57,226 bases of DNA. Source: Clostridia bacterium. GTDB lineage: Bacteria > Bacillota > Clostridia > Oscillospirales > Acutalibacteraceae. The position numbers were made by a program, and so were the translations under genes. The stretch covers positions 1-57,226 of the forward strand of contig JAFQJL010000022.1 in the NCBI GenBank assembly GCA_017414965.1. The letters are read 5' to 3'. Positions 8,553-17,206 of this stretch are shown in pieces. Position 1 is the stretch's first letter. Each line of letters begins with the position of its first letter. The notes below the pieces were generated by a model. It was not told the DNA's origin and made no database searches. It was given only the letters and a program-made list of their open reading frames with translations.

Positions 8553-10073
8553 TTACGCTTTCTTTTTCTGGGTTGCACGGATGAGGAGCAGAATAGCCAC
8601 CAGCGCCACCGCGCAAACCGGCAGTACCACGACCGCCGTCCAAGCGCCCAGCGCCGCCTGCAGCACACCGCACAGGATGTAGCCGACAAAAGACACGCCC
8701 GCCACCAGCATCGCATACGGCATCTGCGTGTTCACGTGCTTGATGTGCTCGCACTCCGCACCGGCCGACGACATGATCGTCGTATCCGAAATGGGCGAGC
8801 AGTGGTCGCCACAGACCGCACCGGCCATACACGCCGAAATGGAGATGACCAACAGCGTCGCGTTACCCAGTTCGACAAACGGCAGAGCCACCACAATCGG
8901 CAGCAAAATCGCCATCGTACCCCACGAGGTACCGGTCGCAAACGAGATGCCAATTGCCAGCAGGAACAGAATCGCCGGAATGATCATACCCAGCGTGTTG
9001 ACGTTTTCGGTCGTCAGGATCGTCTTGATAAACTCGGTCGCACCGAGGTTGTCCACAAAACCCTTAAGCGTCCACGCCAGCGTAAGAATCAGGATCGCCG
9101 GCACCATCGCCTTGAAGCCCTGCGGCAAGCAATCGGTAAAGCCCTTGAAGGTGATGACGCGACGGCACATATAATACACAAACGTGAATACCAGCGCCAC
9201 AAACGCACCCAACACCAATCCGAGCGACGCGGAGCAATCCGAGAAGCCGGTGATGAAATTGAGATAGTTGGCGTGATCCGGCGTGAAGAAACCACCGGTA
9301 TACAGCAAACCGGACACGCAGCCGAGGATCAGCACCGCCACCGGCAAAACCAGATCGGCGACCTTACCCTTCGGGTTTTCGGTCTCCTGCTCACCTGCGT
9401 CGTCGGCCGCAGCGGCAAGGTACTCTTCCTCCGCGCGACGCATCGTGCCAAAGTCGAGCTTGGTCGCACAAACCATCACGACCATCAGCAACGTCAGGAG
9501 CGCATACAGGTTGTACGGGATCGCCTGAATAAACATCGAGAAACCGTCGATATCCGCGCCGGTTCCCTCCAGCGACGAGGTGACCGCCGCCGCCCACGAC
9601 GACACCGGTGCAATGATGCACACCGGCGCGGCCGTCGCATCGATGATATAGGCGAGTTTTTCGCGCGAGATACGGTGCTTATCGGTCACCGGACGCATGA
9701 CGCTTCCCACCGTCAAGCAGTTAAAATAGTCATCCACAAAGATCAGCACGCCGAGCGCCATCGTCGCCAGCGACGCACCGGCACGGCTCTTGATGTGCTT
9801 GGCAGCCCAACGACCGTACGCGGCCGAACCGCCGGCGGCGTTCATCAGTGCCACCATCATACCCAGCATCACCAAGAAGATGATGATCATCAGATCGACG
9901 TTGGCGGTCATCGTTTCGAAAATCGACGTCGCCGCCGCCACGGGGCTGAAATTCGTGTAAAACAGCGCACCAAAGATGACACCAAGGAACAGCGACAAAT
10001 ACACTTCCTTGGTGATCAGCGCCAATCCGATCGCGATGATCGGCGGCACCAAGGCCCAAAAGGTTCCTACCAT
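8553..10073 (-). CDS. NhaC-family Na+/H+ antiporter-type carrier, probable lysine transporter
   Basis: A 506-aa polytopic membrane protein of the NhaC superfamily. Hydrophobic segments run from residue 5 (FWALVPPIIAIGLALIT) to the C-terminus, with typical stretches such as FVDDYFNCLTVGSVMRP and GDHCSPISDTTIMSSAGA. The ATG at 10073 lies 8-9 nt behind AAGGAGG. The leader carries a lysine riboswitch (10099-10320); NhaC-family genes under such riboswitches have been proposed by comparative genomics to be lysine carriers. Transport of lysine coupled to Na+/H+ is therefore more likely than simple Na+/H+ exchange, but this rests on the riboswitch context. The C-terminus is short, polar and Lys-rich. 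Confidence 0.85.
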   Translation of the reverse strand: MVGTFWALVPPIIAIGLALITKEVYLSLFLGVIFGALFYTNFSPVAAATSIFETMTANVDLMIIIFLVMLGMMVALMNAAGGSAAYGRWAAKHIKSRAGASLATMALGVLIFVDDYFNCLTVGSVMRPVTDKHRISREKLAYIIDATAAPVCIIAPVSSWAAAVTSSLEGTGADIDGFSMFIQAIPYNLYALLTLLMVVMVCATKLDFGTMRRAEEEYLAAAADDAGEQETENPKGKVADLVLPVAVLILGCVSGLLYTGGFFTPDHANYLNFITGFSDCSASLGLVLGAFVALVFTFVYYMCRRVITFKGFTDCLPQGFKAMVPAILILTLAWTLKGFVDNLGATEFIKTILTTENVNTLGMIIPAILFLLAIGISFATGTSWGTMAILLPIVVALPFVELGNATLLVISISACMAGAVCGDHCSPISDTTIMSSAGAECEHIKHVNTQMPYAMLVAGVSFVGYILCGVLQAALGAWTAVVVLPVCAVALVAILLLIRATQKKKA

Positions 10074-10098
10074 AAGAAAATCCTCCTTAAAATAATAA

Positions 10099-10135
10099 AA
10101 CCGCGGCAGCCACACGCTTGTAGCACCACGGTTAC
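10099..10135 (-). terminator. riboswitch expression-platform terminator
   Basis: On the minus strand AACCGTGG ... CCGCGGTT pairs and is followed by TTATTATTTT, directly upstream of the ribosome site of the NhaC-family gene. This is the expected off-state terminator of the lysine riboswitch. Confidence 0.75.
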
Positions 10136-10154
10136 AGCAGAAACTCCTGCTTCA

Positions 10155-10320
10155 AACGGATAGCACTCCACAAAACGTGACAGTCCGCCGCATATTCTGC
10201 GGCGACCCAGCACACGTCGCTTGCCGAGCGGGCGTGCACTTCGGCGAAATCCCCTTTCTCCGTTCGCCTTGGCTTTCTCGCAAACGGGTACTGATGGCTT
10301 CCGCGCCTCTACCACATATT
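10155..10320 (-). promoter_or_regulatory. lysine riboswitch (L-box) aptamer
   Basis: The minus strand shows the conserved lysine-riboswitch core in order: GGTAGAGGCGCG (10313 down), AGTACCCG, a stem with GGAGAAAGGGG, GCCGAAGTG, GCTGGG, GGACTGTCACG and GGAGTGCTATC (ending 10159). These are the invariant blocks of the L-box around the five-way junction. It lies between a strong promoter and a terminator upstream of the NhaC-family carrier, so high lysine should shut the gene off. Confidence 0.9.
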
Positions 10321-10331
10321 CGGTTTTTTTC

Positions 10332-10360
10332 ATCATACCATTTTCGACTGCGTTCGTCAA
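10332..10360 (-). promoter_or_regulatory. promoter of riboswitch/NhaC transcript
   Basis: Minus-strand TTGACG, 17 bp, TATGAT; transcription would start about 10 bp before the riboswitch. Confidence 0.75.
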
Positions 10361-10382
10361 GCGAAAACCAAAAATCGCCTAT

Positions 10383-10407
10383 GATTATATACGAATTGTA
10401 TATAATC
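10383..10407. promoter_or_regulatory. 25-bp inverted repeat in divergent spacer
   Basis: GATTATATAC-GAATT-GTATATAATC is a perfect dyad with 10-bp arms between the divergent NhaC-carrier and alpha/beta-hydrolase promoters. It could be an operator. The remainder of 10361-10494 is AT-rich with nothing else recognised. Confidence 0.4.
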
Positions 10408-10494
10408 GATTTATTATTAATATTCGTAAATCAAAAACGCCGCTTTTTCCGCATAAAATTCACGCGTTTGTCACACACTGTAACTTGACAAATA

Positions 10495-10503
10495 TGGTAT
10501 ACT
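10495..10503 (+). promoter_or_regulatory. extended -10 promoter of alpha/beta hydrolase gene
   Basis: TGGTATACT fits an extended -10 element. The TTGACA at 10485 is too close to act as its -35. Confidence 0.45.
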
Positions 10504-10534
10504 ATAAATAGAAACAACAGCGGAGGGCAAGGTT

Positions 10535-11512
10535 ATGGCGGAAAACAAGAAAAAGGGCGACTGGGGCGGCGCAGCATTGGCGGTCGGCGCGGTCGCGGCG
10601 CTGGCGACGGTGGGATTGCTCACGGTGACCGATTACGTGCTCAAGCTCGCGATCGACCGCAAGCAACCGGCGATGCCGAAAGGGCTGATGGGGCGCGTCA
10701 ATTCGCCCGAGGGGATGCCCTCGAACGAGGAGATCGCGCGCGCCAAGCAATGGGTGCTATCCCAGCCTCAGCGCACGGTACACATCCGCAGCCGCGACGG
10801 TTTACGGCTGGTGGGGCATTGGCTCCCTGCCAAAAACGCCAAGCGCACCATTTTGATGATGCACGGCTGGCGCAGCAACTGGCTCAGCGATTTTTGTATG
10901 GCGGTGCCGTTTATGCTGGAAAACGGCTGTAATCTGCTGATGGTGGAACAGCGCGGACAAGGCGCCAGCGAAGGCAAATACATCGGTTTCGGTGTGCTGG
11001 AGCAAAACGATTGTCTGGATTGGATCCATTATCTGACCGATCACCTCTCCCCGCATATGCCGATCTATTTGGACGGCATTTCGATGGGCGCCACCACCGT
11101 GTTGATGGTCGCCGGTCATCCGTTGCCGAGCAACGTCCGCGGCATTATCGCCGATTGCGGATTCACCTCGCCTTACGCGATCATCTCCTGCTTTATGAAA
11201 ACGGGACTGCCGAAAATGCGGCAGGATCTGCTCCCCTTGCTCAACGTAGCGGTGCGCCGCCGCGCCGGATACAGCTTTCGCGGTACCTCGACGGTGGATG
11301 CGCTGCGCGACAACACCAAGCCGGTGCTGTTTGTGCACGGCGAAGCGGATACTTTTGTACCGATGGCAATGACGCTGGAAAACTACAAGGCCTGCCGCGC
11401 ACCGAAGGAGCTTTTGCTGGTGGAGGGCGCCGGTCACGGCTTGAGTTATCTGTTCGATACCGAGCATTACCAGGCCATGCTGCTCCGTTTCTTTGAAAAA
11501 TACGATCACTAA
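10535..11512 (+). CDS. membrane-anchored alpha/beta hydrolase
   Basis: A 325-aa serine hydrolase. A hydrophobic N-terminal segment (about residues 11-33) probably anchors it with the catalytic domain outside. Nucleophile elbow GISMG with S183, acid D272 in HGEADTFVP and H301 in GAGHGLSY form the catalytic triad; HGWRSN (110-115) is the oxyanion loop. It resembles the YqkD/Bem46-like peptidase-lipase group of Firmicutes. Start ATG at 10535 follows CGGAGGGCAAGG. Monocistronic, with an extended -10 promoter and a bidirectional terminator. Substrate unknown. Confidence 0.85.
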   Translation: MAENKKKGDWGGAALAVGAVAALATVGLLTVTDYVLKLAIDRKQPAMPKGLMGRVNSPEGMPSNEEIARAKQWVLSQPQRTVHIRSRDGLRLVGHWLPAKNAKRTILMMHGWRSNWLSDFCMAVPFMLENGCNLLMVEQRGQGASEGKYIGFGVLEQNDCLDWIHYLTDHLSPHMPIYLDGISMGATTVLMVAGHPLPSNVRGIIADCGFTSPYAIISCFMKTGLPKMRQDLLPLLNVAVRRRAGYSFRGTSTVDALRDNTKPVLFVHGEADTFVPMAMTLENYKACRAPKELLLVEGAGHGLSYLFDTEHYQAMLLRFFEKYDH

Positions 11513-11516
11513 ACCC

Positions 11517-11552
11517 AAAAAAGAGGCTTGCCTGTCGGCAAGCCTCTTTTTA
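11517..11552. terminator. bidirectional terminator
   Basis: AAAAAAGAGGCTTGCC-TGTC-GGCAAGCCTCTTTTT between convergent genes. Confidence 0.9.
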
Positions 11553-12743
11553 TTATTCGTTATTCAATTCGTGGAAAATTTTGATCATCCGAATGAATTT
11601 CATCACCAAGCGACCATCCTCCGGCAGACACCGATAGATCGCACTGCCGTGCTGGATCTCAAAATATTTCCCGGGCGAAAACGGCAGGCAGGGCACGTTG
11701 ACCGTCGGCACGGTCAGCGTCGTCGCCTCTCCTGCGATCTCCCCCTCAATGAAAAATCCCGTCGGCGACAGCGTGACCGTTCCGCTGCCGACCGGCACAA
11801 ACTTGTTCTTGGCGTAATCGATCATATGAATCGCCGCTTTGGTCGACAGCACCGTTTCTTTACCGGCTTTGAGCTTCTCTTTCAGCTTCCGATGGATCCA
11901 TTGGCTCCAATCGGACACGTACCGCACCTCCGCGCCTTCGCCACGCTTATGTAGGAAGCCGTACGCGTCGCTCTCCTGCCGGAAACCGCACGCCGCACAC
12001 GCGATCACGCTCTCGCCCTCCGCTTGCATGGTAAACTCCGCCTCGCAATGCGGACATTGGTAGAGGACGTTTTCCAACCCGACGATGTTGTGGTTGTTTT
12101 GATACTTGACCATCGCCGTTTCCTGCTCGCGGTACGCGTCAAACAGCAGCGCCTCGTCGGTTTTCTGTTTAACCGTTTCCAGATCGGCGGCCGCCAGTTC
12201 TTCCCGCGAAAACAGTCGATAGATATCTATGGTCGTGCGACCGGCGCGCATCCCGCCGGTCCATTTCGGCATCACGAAATACGAGCCTTGCGTCCGCGCC
12301 ATATACACGTCGACGTTGAGCCATTTGAGGAATTTGTAAGTCGCCTCCGGAATGGGCGTGGACAGACCGTCCTCGCACATCAGGCCGGCCGGATAGATCA
12401 CCACCGGCTGACCGCTATCCACCACCGCCTTGATCGCTTTCATATCCTTAAGCGTGGTCTGGAACTGTTGCTTGGGAATCACGCCGATTTTGTTCATAAT
12501 CCCTTTGATCGGCAACGTGTTATAGAACGAATTGCTGATCACAAAGGTCATCGGGCGCGCCGTGGCGCCAATGAGGTTGACAAAATCCAGCGACGCCTGA
12601 TGATTGGCGATCACCACAAACGGACCGTTTGCGCGCTTGATCTCGTTACGTAAAAATCGACGCTTAAACATCAAGGTGGAAACCACCCATGCCGCCGCTT
12701 GCGTAATGCGGTAATACAGCTTATTCGGTTTTTGATACGCCAT
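11553..12743 (-). CDS. lysophospholipid acyltransferase (PlsC-like) with zinc ribbon
   Basis: A 396-aa protein. The N-terminal half is a 1-acyl-glycerol-3-phosphate acyltransferase domain with the catalytic HX4D motif NHQASLD (H48, D53) and a later VVIYPAGLMCEDG block resembling the glycerol-phosphate-binding motif. An unusual C-terminal half contains a Cys4 zinc-ribbon (C230, C233, C249, C252: CPHC...CAAC) followed by a beta-rich region of about 130 residues. The ATG at 12743 lies behind GGGAGGTGG; an upstream GTG overlaps that site. It should act at the inner face of the membrane in phospholipid synthesis. The zinc-ribbon tail is atypical for housekeeping PlsC, so the exact substrate is open. 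Confidence 0.8.
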   Translation of the reverse strand: MAYQKPNKLYYRITQAAAWVVSTLMFKRRFLRNEIKRANGPFVVIANHQASLDFVNLIGATARPMTFVISNSFYNTLPIKGIMNKIGVIPKQQFQTTLKDMKAIKAVVDSGQPVVIYPAGLMCEDGLSTPIPEATYKFLKWLNVDVYMARTQGSYFVMPKWTGGMRAGRTTIDIYRLFSREELAAADLETVKQKTDEALLFDAYREQETAMVKYQNNHNIVGLENVLYQCPHCEAEFTMQAEGESVIACAACGFRQESDAYGFLHKRGEGAEVRYVSDWSQWIHRKLKEKLKAGKETVLSTKAAIHMIDYAKNKFVPVGSGTVTLSPTGFFIEGEIAGEATTLTVPTVNVPCLPFSPGKYFEIQHGSAIYRCLPEDGRLVMKFIRMIKIFHELNNE

Positions 12744-12815
12744 GGTCTCCACCTCCCTCGGCACAGTATACCATAATTCGAGCCAAAAGAAAAGGGGTTA
12801 TGGGATATTATACAG

Positions 12816-13610
12816 TTATCTATTTTGTCGGCGATTGGCCACGTAGGACGGCAGATGCGGCAGCGCGTGTATGAACAAATACGCGAGGTATACCACCATC
12901 ACGCACACCGCCGTGGGAAGCGCCGCACCAAGCGGCGCAAAAATAAACGATTCCAGTTTGAAGAACATATAGTCCGCGCCCACCGTGAAGTTAACCGCGT
13001 TTGCCGCCAGCGACATCACCAGAAACGGCACCGCCGGCAACAACAACTGGCGCGCACGCGTAATGCCGGTATACCGATGGTAGCCTGACAGCAACATCGT
13101 CAGCGCGCAAAACACCAGTGTGCCGTGGTAGAAAAAGGTATGGAAGCCAGCAAACGACAAGCACGCGTAATTGTCGAGAATATTTGCCGGATACACGAAA
13201 TTAATCGCACCGCCCAACAGACCGAGCGAGCAAACGTAGCCGCACGCAGCGAAGCGGACATCCCCCTTGCCCCAGATCGCAAACGGCATCGCGTACATAA
13301 AAATACTGCACGGATACAACGGCAAAATGCCGGTCCAGTTGAATTCCACCGCGCGTCCGGTGAGTGTTTCCCAGGTAATCTTGACGACCTCCAACACCAC
13401 CGCCAGCGCCCACAGCACCGTAAACACGCGGCGAATGGTCTGCTCCGATTTTTTCGAAAGCGCGACCGCCAACAGCACCACGGCTGTTGCCAGCACCGCC
13501 GCAAACACCAGATGAAGCGGTGTAAACAACGTGCCGGGCATCCGATCGGCCGGCGGCAGAAAATCCTTATGCGTAAAAAAGTTTTGCAGTAGATCCGATA
13601 CTGTCCACAT
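12816..13610 (-). CDS. YwaF-type (TIGR02206) integral membrane protein
   Basis: A 264-aa protein with about seven hydrophobic segments. Motifs WTGILPLYPCSIFMY and a late HTFFYHGTLVF block are typical of the YwaF/TIGR02206 family of unknown function. ATG at 13610 is chosen (GGGGAGAGG about 9 nt upstream); an adjacent GTG three bases earlier is the alternative. No terminator is visible before the acyltransferase gene 70 nt downstream, so they may share a transcript, although an extended -10 (TGGTATACT, minus strand near 12765-12772) precedes the latter. Confidence 0.75.
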   Translation of the reverse strand: MWTVSDLLQNFFTHKDFLPPADRMPGTLFTPLHLVFAAVLATAVVLLAVALSKKSEQTIRRVFTVLWALAVVLEVVKITWETLTGRAVEFNWTGILPLYPCSIFMYAMPFAIWGKGDVRFAACGYVCSLGLLGGAINFVYPANILDNYACLSFAGFHTFFYHGTLVFCALTMLLSGYHRYTGITRARQLLLPAVPFLVMSLAANAVNFTVGADYMFFKLESFIFAPLGAALPTAVCVMVVYLAYLFIHALPHLPSYVANRRQNR

Positions 13611-13682
13611 CACACTCGTCCTCTCCCCTTGTCACATAACAATTTTATTCTACTATAATTCGACCTTTTTTGCAAGGCGGTG

Positions 13683-13720
13683 AAAATAAAAACAGGCATC
13701 GCATAAAGCGATGCCTGTTT
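13683..13720 (-). terminator. terminator of penicillin-binding protein gene
   Basis: AAACAGGCATCGC-loop-GCGATGCCTGTTT with TTTATTTT on the minus-strand 3' side. Confidence 0.85.
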
Positions 13721-13723
13721 CTT

Positions 13724-15970
13724 TTAAGGAGTCGTGGTGGTGCCGCCAGTCGAGGCCGTGCTGCCGGAAGCCGATGCTCCGGCTCCGGCGCCTGTAGTCG
13801 TCCCCGTTCCGGTACCGGTGGTGCCGGTGCCGGAGGTGGTTGCCGAGGTGTAGGTCTCCTTGTGCTTGGTGCAAGCCTTCGGAATGTTGGATGCGCGGTA
13901 GTAACCCTTGGCGCGCTTGGTGCATCCGTTGTGCGCCAGCAAACCGGTAACGGTGCAGTAATCCGCCTGCATTACGTTGGCAGGCACCGCGAACTTGGCC
14001 GGCTTTTCTTTCTTGTGGATGGCCACCATCGCTTTGTTGAACAGACCACTGATGCAATGCGCCTGCGTGTAGGTCATTTCCTTGTTATTGCGATAACCAA
14101 ACCACGCGCCGCCCACGCAGTACGGCGTGCCGCCGATGTTGACAACGTCGTTGTTGTCGTCGGTCGTACCGGATTTACCGAACATCTCGATCTTTTTCCA
14201 ACTGCCGGCGATGGAGCGCATCGTACCGGGAAGCGGCTGATCGCTGCCGGTGTACACCGTTTCGGTCATCAGCCGATTCATCACGTAGGCAGTGTCCTCC
14301 GACAACGCCTGCACGTTGGCCGGTGCGCTGGTCAGCAGCACCTTGCCGTTAGCATCCTCCACTCGCTCGTAGCTGCGGTAACCGTTGTAGATGCCGCCGT
14401 TGCCGAAGATCTCATACGCCGACACCAGCTCGCTCAGGTGCACGCCGTGGGTGGCACCGCCCAGCGCCAGCGACGAGGCGTTAATATCCCCCTCCACGTA
14501 GGTGGAGATATTCAGCACGTTTTTCAGGAAATCGTAGCTGTAGGTGGGGGTGATCTCGGTCAACAGCTTCACCGGAATGGTGTTGAGCGACTGACGAAGC
14601 GCCTGGTTGACGGTCACGTAACCGTACCGCGCACCGCCGTAGTTCGGCGGCCAGTTGCTGCCGTTGACCGTCATGGTCGGCTCGTCCTTGATGCGCTCGG
14701 AATAATAGGTCATATTCAGCTCGATCGCCGGCGCGTACACCGCGATCGGCTTAATGGACGAGCCGCACTGACGCACGCCCATCGTGGCGATGTTGGCCAC
14801 GCGGTCGGCGCTCTTTTCGCCGCGATCACCGATGGTGGCGACGACTTTGCCCTCGTAATCCACCGCAAAGAAGGCAAAACGCGGATCCTCCTCGTCGCCC
14901 TCGATGTGCTCCGGATAGATCTCCTCATCCGCAAAGATCTCCTCCAGCTCCTGCTGCAGCGCGGGATCCTCATACGAGTAGATCTTCAAACCGCCGCTGA
15001 ACACCATCAGCGACGCTTCGCTCTCGCCGTAGCCCTGTGCCACCAGATCGTTGATGACTTCCTCTACCACCATATCGGTGTAGTAGTCCATCACATCGGT
15101 GTGGGCGATTCCGTTTTTATACACCAATTCCTCGTTCATCGCCTGCACGTACTCGTCTTTGGTGATGAAGTTGCATTCCAGCATCTTGCGAAGCACCAAA
15201 TGCTGGCGATCCCGCACGTTTTCGGGGTGGAAATACGGATCGTACAACGAGGGGTTGTTGGTGATGGTGGCCAGCGCCGCGCTCTCCGAGAGCGTCAGCT
15301 CGCTGACATCCTTGCCGAAGTAGTACTTGGCGCCGTAGCCGACACCGATAATATCGCCGGTCAGCGGCATCACGTTCAAATACGCTTCCAAAATGGTATC
15401 TTTGGAATACGTGCTCTCCATATAGGTGGCACCGAAGATCTCGTTGACCTTACGGGACACGTTTTGATCCTTGTCGCCGGTGAGGTTTTTGATGAGCTGC
15501 TGCGTCAGCGTGGAGCCACCGAAACGCGAGCGCACATGAAATACCTCGTTGATGACCGCCGCGAGAGTACGCTTCCAGTCCACACCGTAGTGATCCTCAA
15601 AGCGTTCGTCCTCAATGGCGATCACCGCCTGCTGCAGATCAATCGGCACTTGGCTGAGCTGCACGTATTCGTGCCGCGCACCCGTCAGCGCCGTGTATTC
15701 TTCCCATTCGCCCTTGTCGTTTTGGGTGTAGATCATACTGGTGGTGGAGGATCGGAAATTGTTGATGTTGGGCAGATCCTCCTCCGGATCAAAGGTGGCA
15801 TTCAAATAGATAAACAGCGACATACCGGCCACAATACCGGTGATCACCAAGATCAACAGCACCGTCACCAGCACCTTGGCGGCAATGCCGCCGATCTTTA
15901 ACGCCATCACAGCCGCCGGTTGCTTATACCACGGTGTGCCGTTTTGGTCGCCGTATTTCTTTACAGGCAT
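13724..15970 (-). CDS. class A penicillin-binding protein (transglycosylase/transpeptidase)
   Basis: A 748-aa bifunctional peptidoglycan synthase. After a cytoplasmic N-terminus, a membrane anchor (about residues 26-56) leads to a GT51 glycosyltransferase domain with catalytic E120 (EDERFEDHYG) and GGSTLTQQLIKN (151-162). The transpeptidase domain has SxxK at S404-K407, SxN at S461-N463 and KSGT at 599-602. Residues 706-748 are a Gly/Thr/Ala/Ser-rich low-complexity tail, as in many clostridial PBP1 proteins. ATG start with GGGAGG upstream and a good promoter at 16004-16032. Acts at the outer face of the membrane in wall elongation. Confidence 0.92.
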   Translation of the reverse strand: MPVKKYGDQNGTPWYKQPAAVMALKIGGIAAKVLVTVLLILVITGIVAGMSLFIYLNATFDPEEDLPNINNFRSSTTSMIYTQNDKGEWEEYTALTGARHEYVQLSQVPIDLQQAVIAIEDERFEDHYGVDWKRTLAAVINEVFHVRSRFGGSTLTQQLIKNLTGDKDQNVSRKVNEIFGATYMESTYSKDTILEAYLNVMPLTGDIIGVGYGAKYYFGKDVSELTLSESAALATITNNPSLYDPYFHPENVRDRQHLVLRKMLECNFITKDEYVQAMNEELVYKNGIAHTDVMDYYTDMVVEEVINDLVAQGYGESEASLMVFSGGLKIYSYEDPALQQELEEIFADEEIYPEHIEGDEEDPRFAFFAVDYEGKVVATIGDRGEKSADRVANIATMGVRQCGSSIKPIAVYAPAIELNMTYYSERIKDEPTMTVNGSNWPPNYGGARYGYVTVNQALRQSLNTIPVKLLTEITPTYSYDFLKNVLNISTYVEGDINASSLALGGATHGVHLSELVSAYEIFGNGGIYNGYRSYERVEDANGKVLLTSAPANVQALSEDTAYVMNRLMTETVYTGSDQPLPGTMRSIAGSWKKIEMFGKSGTTDDNNDVVNIGGTPYCVGGAWFGYRNNKEMTYTQAHCISGLFNKAMVAIHKKEKPAKFAVPANVMQADYCTVTGLLAHNGCTKRAKGYYRASNIPKACTKHKETYTSATTSGTGTTGTGTGTTTGAGAGASASGSTASTGGTTTTP

Positions 15971-16003
15971 AACTGCGCCTCCCTTGTAAGTGTTTGCGCT
16001 TAT

Positions 16004-16032
16004 ATTATAGGTAATTTAACCGGAAAAGTCAA
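16004..16032 (-). promoter_or_regulatory. promoter of penicillin-binding protein gene
   Basis: Minus-strand TTGACT, 17 bp, TATAAT, about 35 bp before the ATG. Confidence 0.8.
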
Positions 16033-16112
16033 TTCTCATCCGTATTTTCCGCATATCGACGATGAAAAGCGGGAAAAATGTGAACAACAACGCAAAAAAG
16101 GATGTGACCGCT

Positions 16113-16421
16113 ATGAAAAAAATGTGGGGTGGCGTTGTCGTCACCGTCTTGCTGCTCGCCATTCTGGCCGGCATCTGGATTTTCGACCGTCCGGCTTCGG
16201 CGGCGGCAGAGGAAGCGCCCCTCGCCGTCAGCGGCGAGCGTATGCTCGGCGTATGGGAGGAGCGATTGGCGCTCTTTGAAACCGGCAACCCCTTGCCGAC
16301 ACAGGTTTACGAGGTGTGGATCGCCACGCTGCCCGAAACCGAACAGCAGCGCCTGCTGGCCGGCATCGCCGTCACCGACGAGTCGATGTTGCAGTCGCTG
16401 CTGGAGGATTATACCGGTTAA
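16113..16421 (+). CDS. small membrane-anchored protein resembling the BofC C-terminal domain
   Basis: A 102-aa protein with an N-terminal membrane/signal segment (about residues 5-25) and a short extracytoplasmic domain. The pattern GVWEERLALF ... QVYEVWIATLPETEQQRLLAGI ... LLEDYTG resembles the C-terminal domain of BofC, the forespore intermembrane protein that tunes SpoIVB signalling in Bacillus. The ATG at 16113 lies behind AAGGATGTG; an upstream in-frame ATG at 16062 lacks a site. The stop overlaps the convergent rsmE stop by 4 nt. The BofC link is a pattern judgement, not a proven homology. Confidence 0.6.
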   Translation: MKKMWGGVVVTVLLLAILAGIWIFDRPASAAAEEAPLAVSGERMLGVWEERLALFETGNPLPTQVYEVWIATLPETEQQRLLAGIAVTDESMLQSLLEDYTG

Positions 16422-17149
16422 TCCATATTACCGGTCAACCCCATCAACAGCGCCAGCGCTGCGATCGGTGCGGTCTCGCACCGCAAGATGCGTTTGCCGA
16501 GCGTGGCAAGGCGTCCGCCGCCGGCGGTCAACGCCTCCACCTCGGCCGGCGCGATGCCGCCCTCCGGTCCGACAAACAGTCCAATCGATTCGGGGGTAGA
16601 TTTTAGTAATTCCGAAAACGGTGCGCCGCCGGCTTCGTAGCAGATCAGCAACGGCGATGCCGTCATATCCGCGACCGCATCGCGGAATGCGATCGGCATG
16701 GTCACCTCCGGCAAAATGCCGCGACCGCATTGACCGGCCGCTTCGGCGGCGATTTTCTGCCAACGCTCCGTCTTACGCGCGGCTTTCTCGCCCGGCTTGG
16801 CGATCGAGCGCGAGGTGACCACCGGCACGATCCGCGTCACACCTAGCTCCACCGCTTTTTGAATGATCCACTCCATTTTATCGCCCTTGGGCAGTCCCTG
16901 ATACAGCGTCACATTCACCGTCGGCTCGCTGACCGTGCAGGTGCGGGATGTGACCGACAGCAACACGTCGTCGCCGTCAAATCCCTCGATGACGGTCACA
17001 TAATCGTGCCCTTGCCCGTCACAGACGGTCAGTTCCTCGCCGATCTGCATCCGCAGGGAACGGCGGATGTGTACGCCGTCCTGCCCGCCGATACGCAGAA
17101 TATCGGCTACCTCCGCAGGGCGATCCATATGTTGAAAAAAGCGTGGCAT
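16418..17149 (-). CDS. rsmE: 16S rRNA m3U1498 methyltransferase RsmE
   Basis: A 243-aa SPOUT-class methyltransferase that methylates U1498 of 16S rRNA. The N-terminal PUA-like domain runs to about residue 70 (HIRRSLRMQIGEELTVCDGQG); the C-terminal SAM-binding trefoil knot includes KAVELGVTRIVPV, LFVGPEGGIAPAEVEAL and LGKRILRCETAPIAAL, all family hallmarks. It starts a minus-strand run that may be co-transcribed with the HAD phosphatase gene 57 nt upstream. Normal length. Confidence 0.93.
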   Translation of the reverse strand: MPRFFQHMDRPAEVADILRIGGQDGVHIRRSLRMQIGEELTVCDGQGHDYVTVIEGFDGDDVLLSVTSRTCTVSEPTVNVTLYQGLPKGDKMEWIIQKAVELGVTRIVPVVTSRSIAKPGEKAARKTERWQKIAAEAAGQCGRGILPEVTMPIAFRDAVADMTASPLLICYEAGGAPFSELLKSTPESIGLFVGPEGGIAPAEVEALTAGGGRLATLGKRILRCETAPIAALALLMGLTGNMD

Positions 17150-17206
17150 AAACCTACCCCCTACTTTTCTGTTTACATCCTCAATATCGGCAAATGCCGA
17201 TTAAAT

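Noticed and set aside
8736-10163. Long plus-strand frame antisense to the NhaC carrier
   Set aside because: Arg/His/Gln-rich shadow of a polytopic membrane protein gene.
10067-10360. Minus-strand ORF inside the NhaC leader
   Set aside because: It lies wholly within the lysine riboswitch and terminator.
13670-15901. 743-codon plus-strand frame over the PBP gene
   Set aside because: Shadow frame; the minus-strand PBP has complete catalytic motifs.
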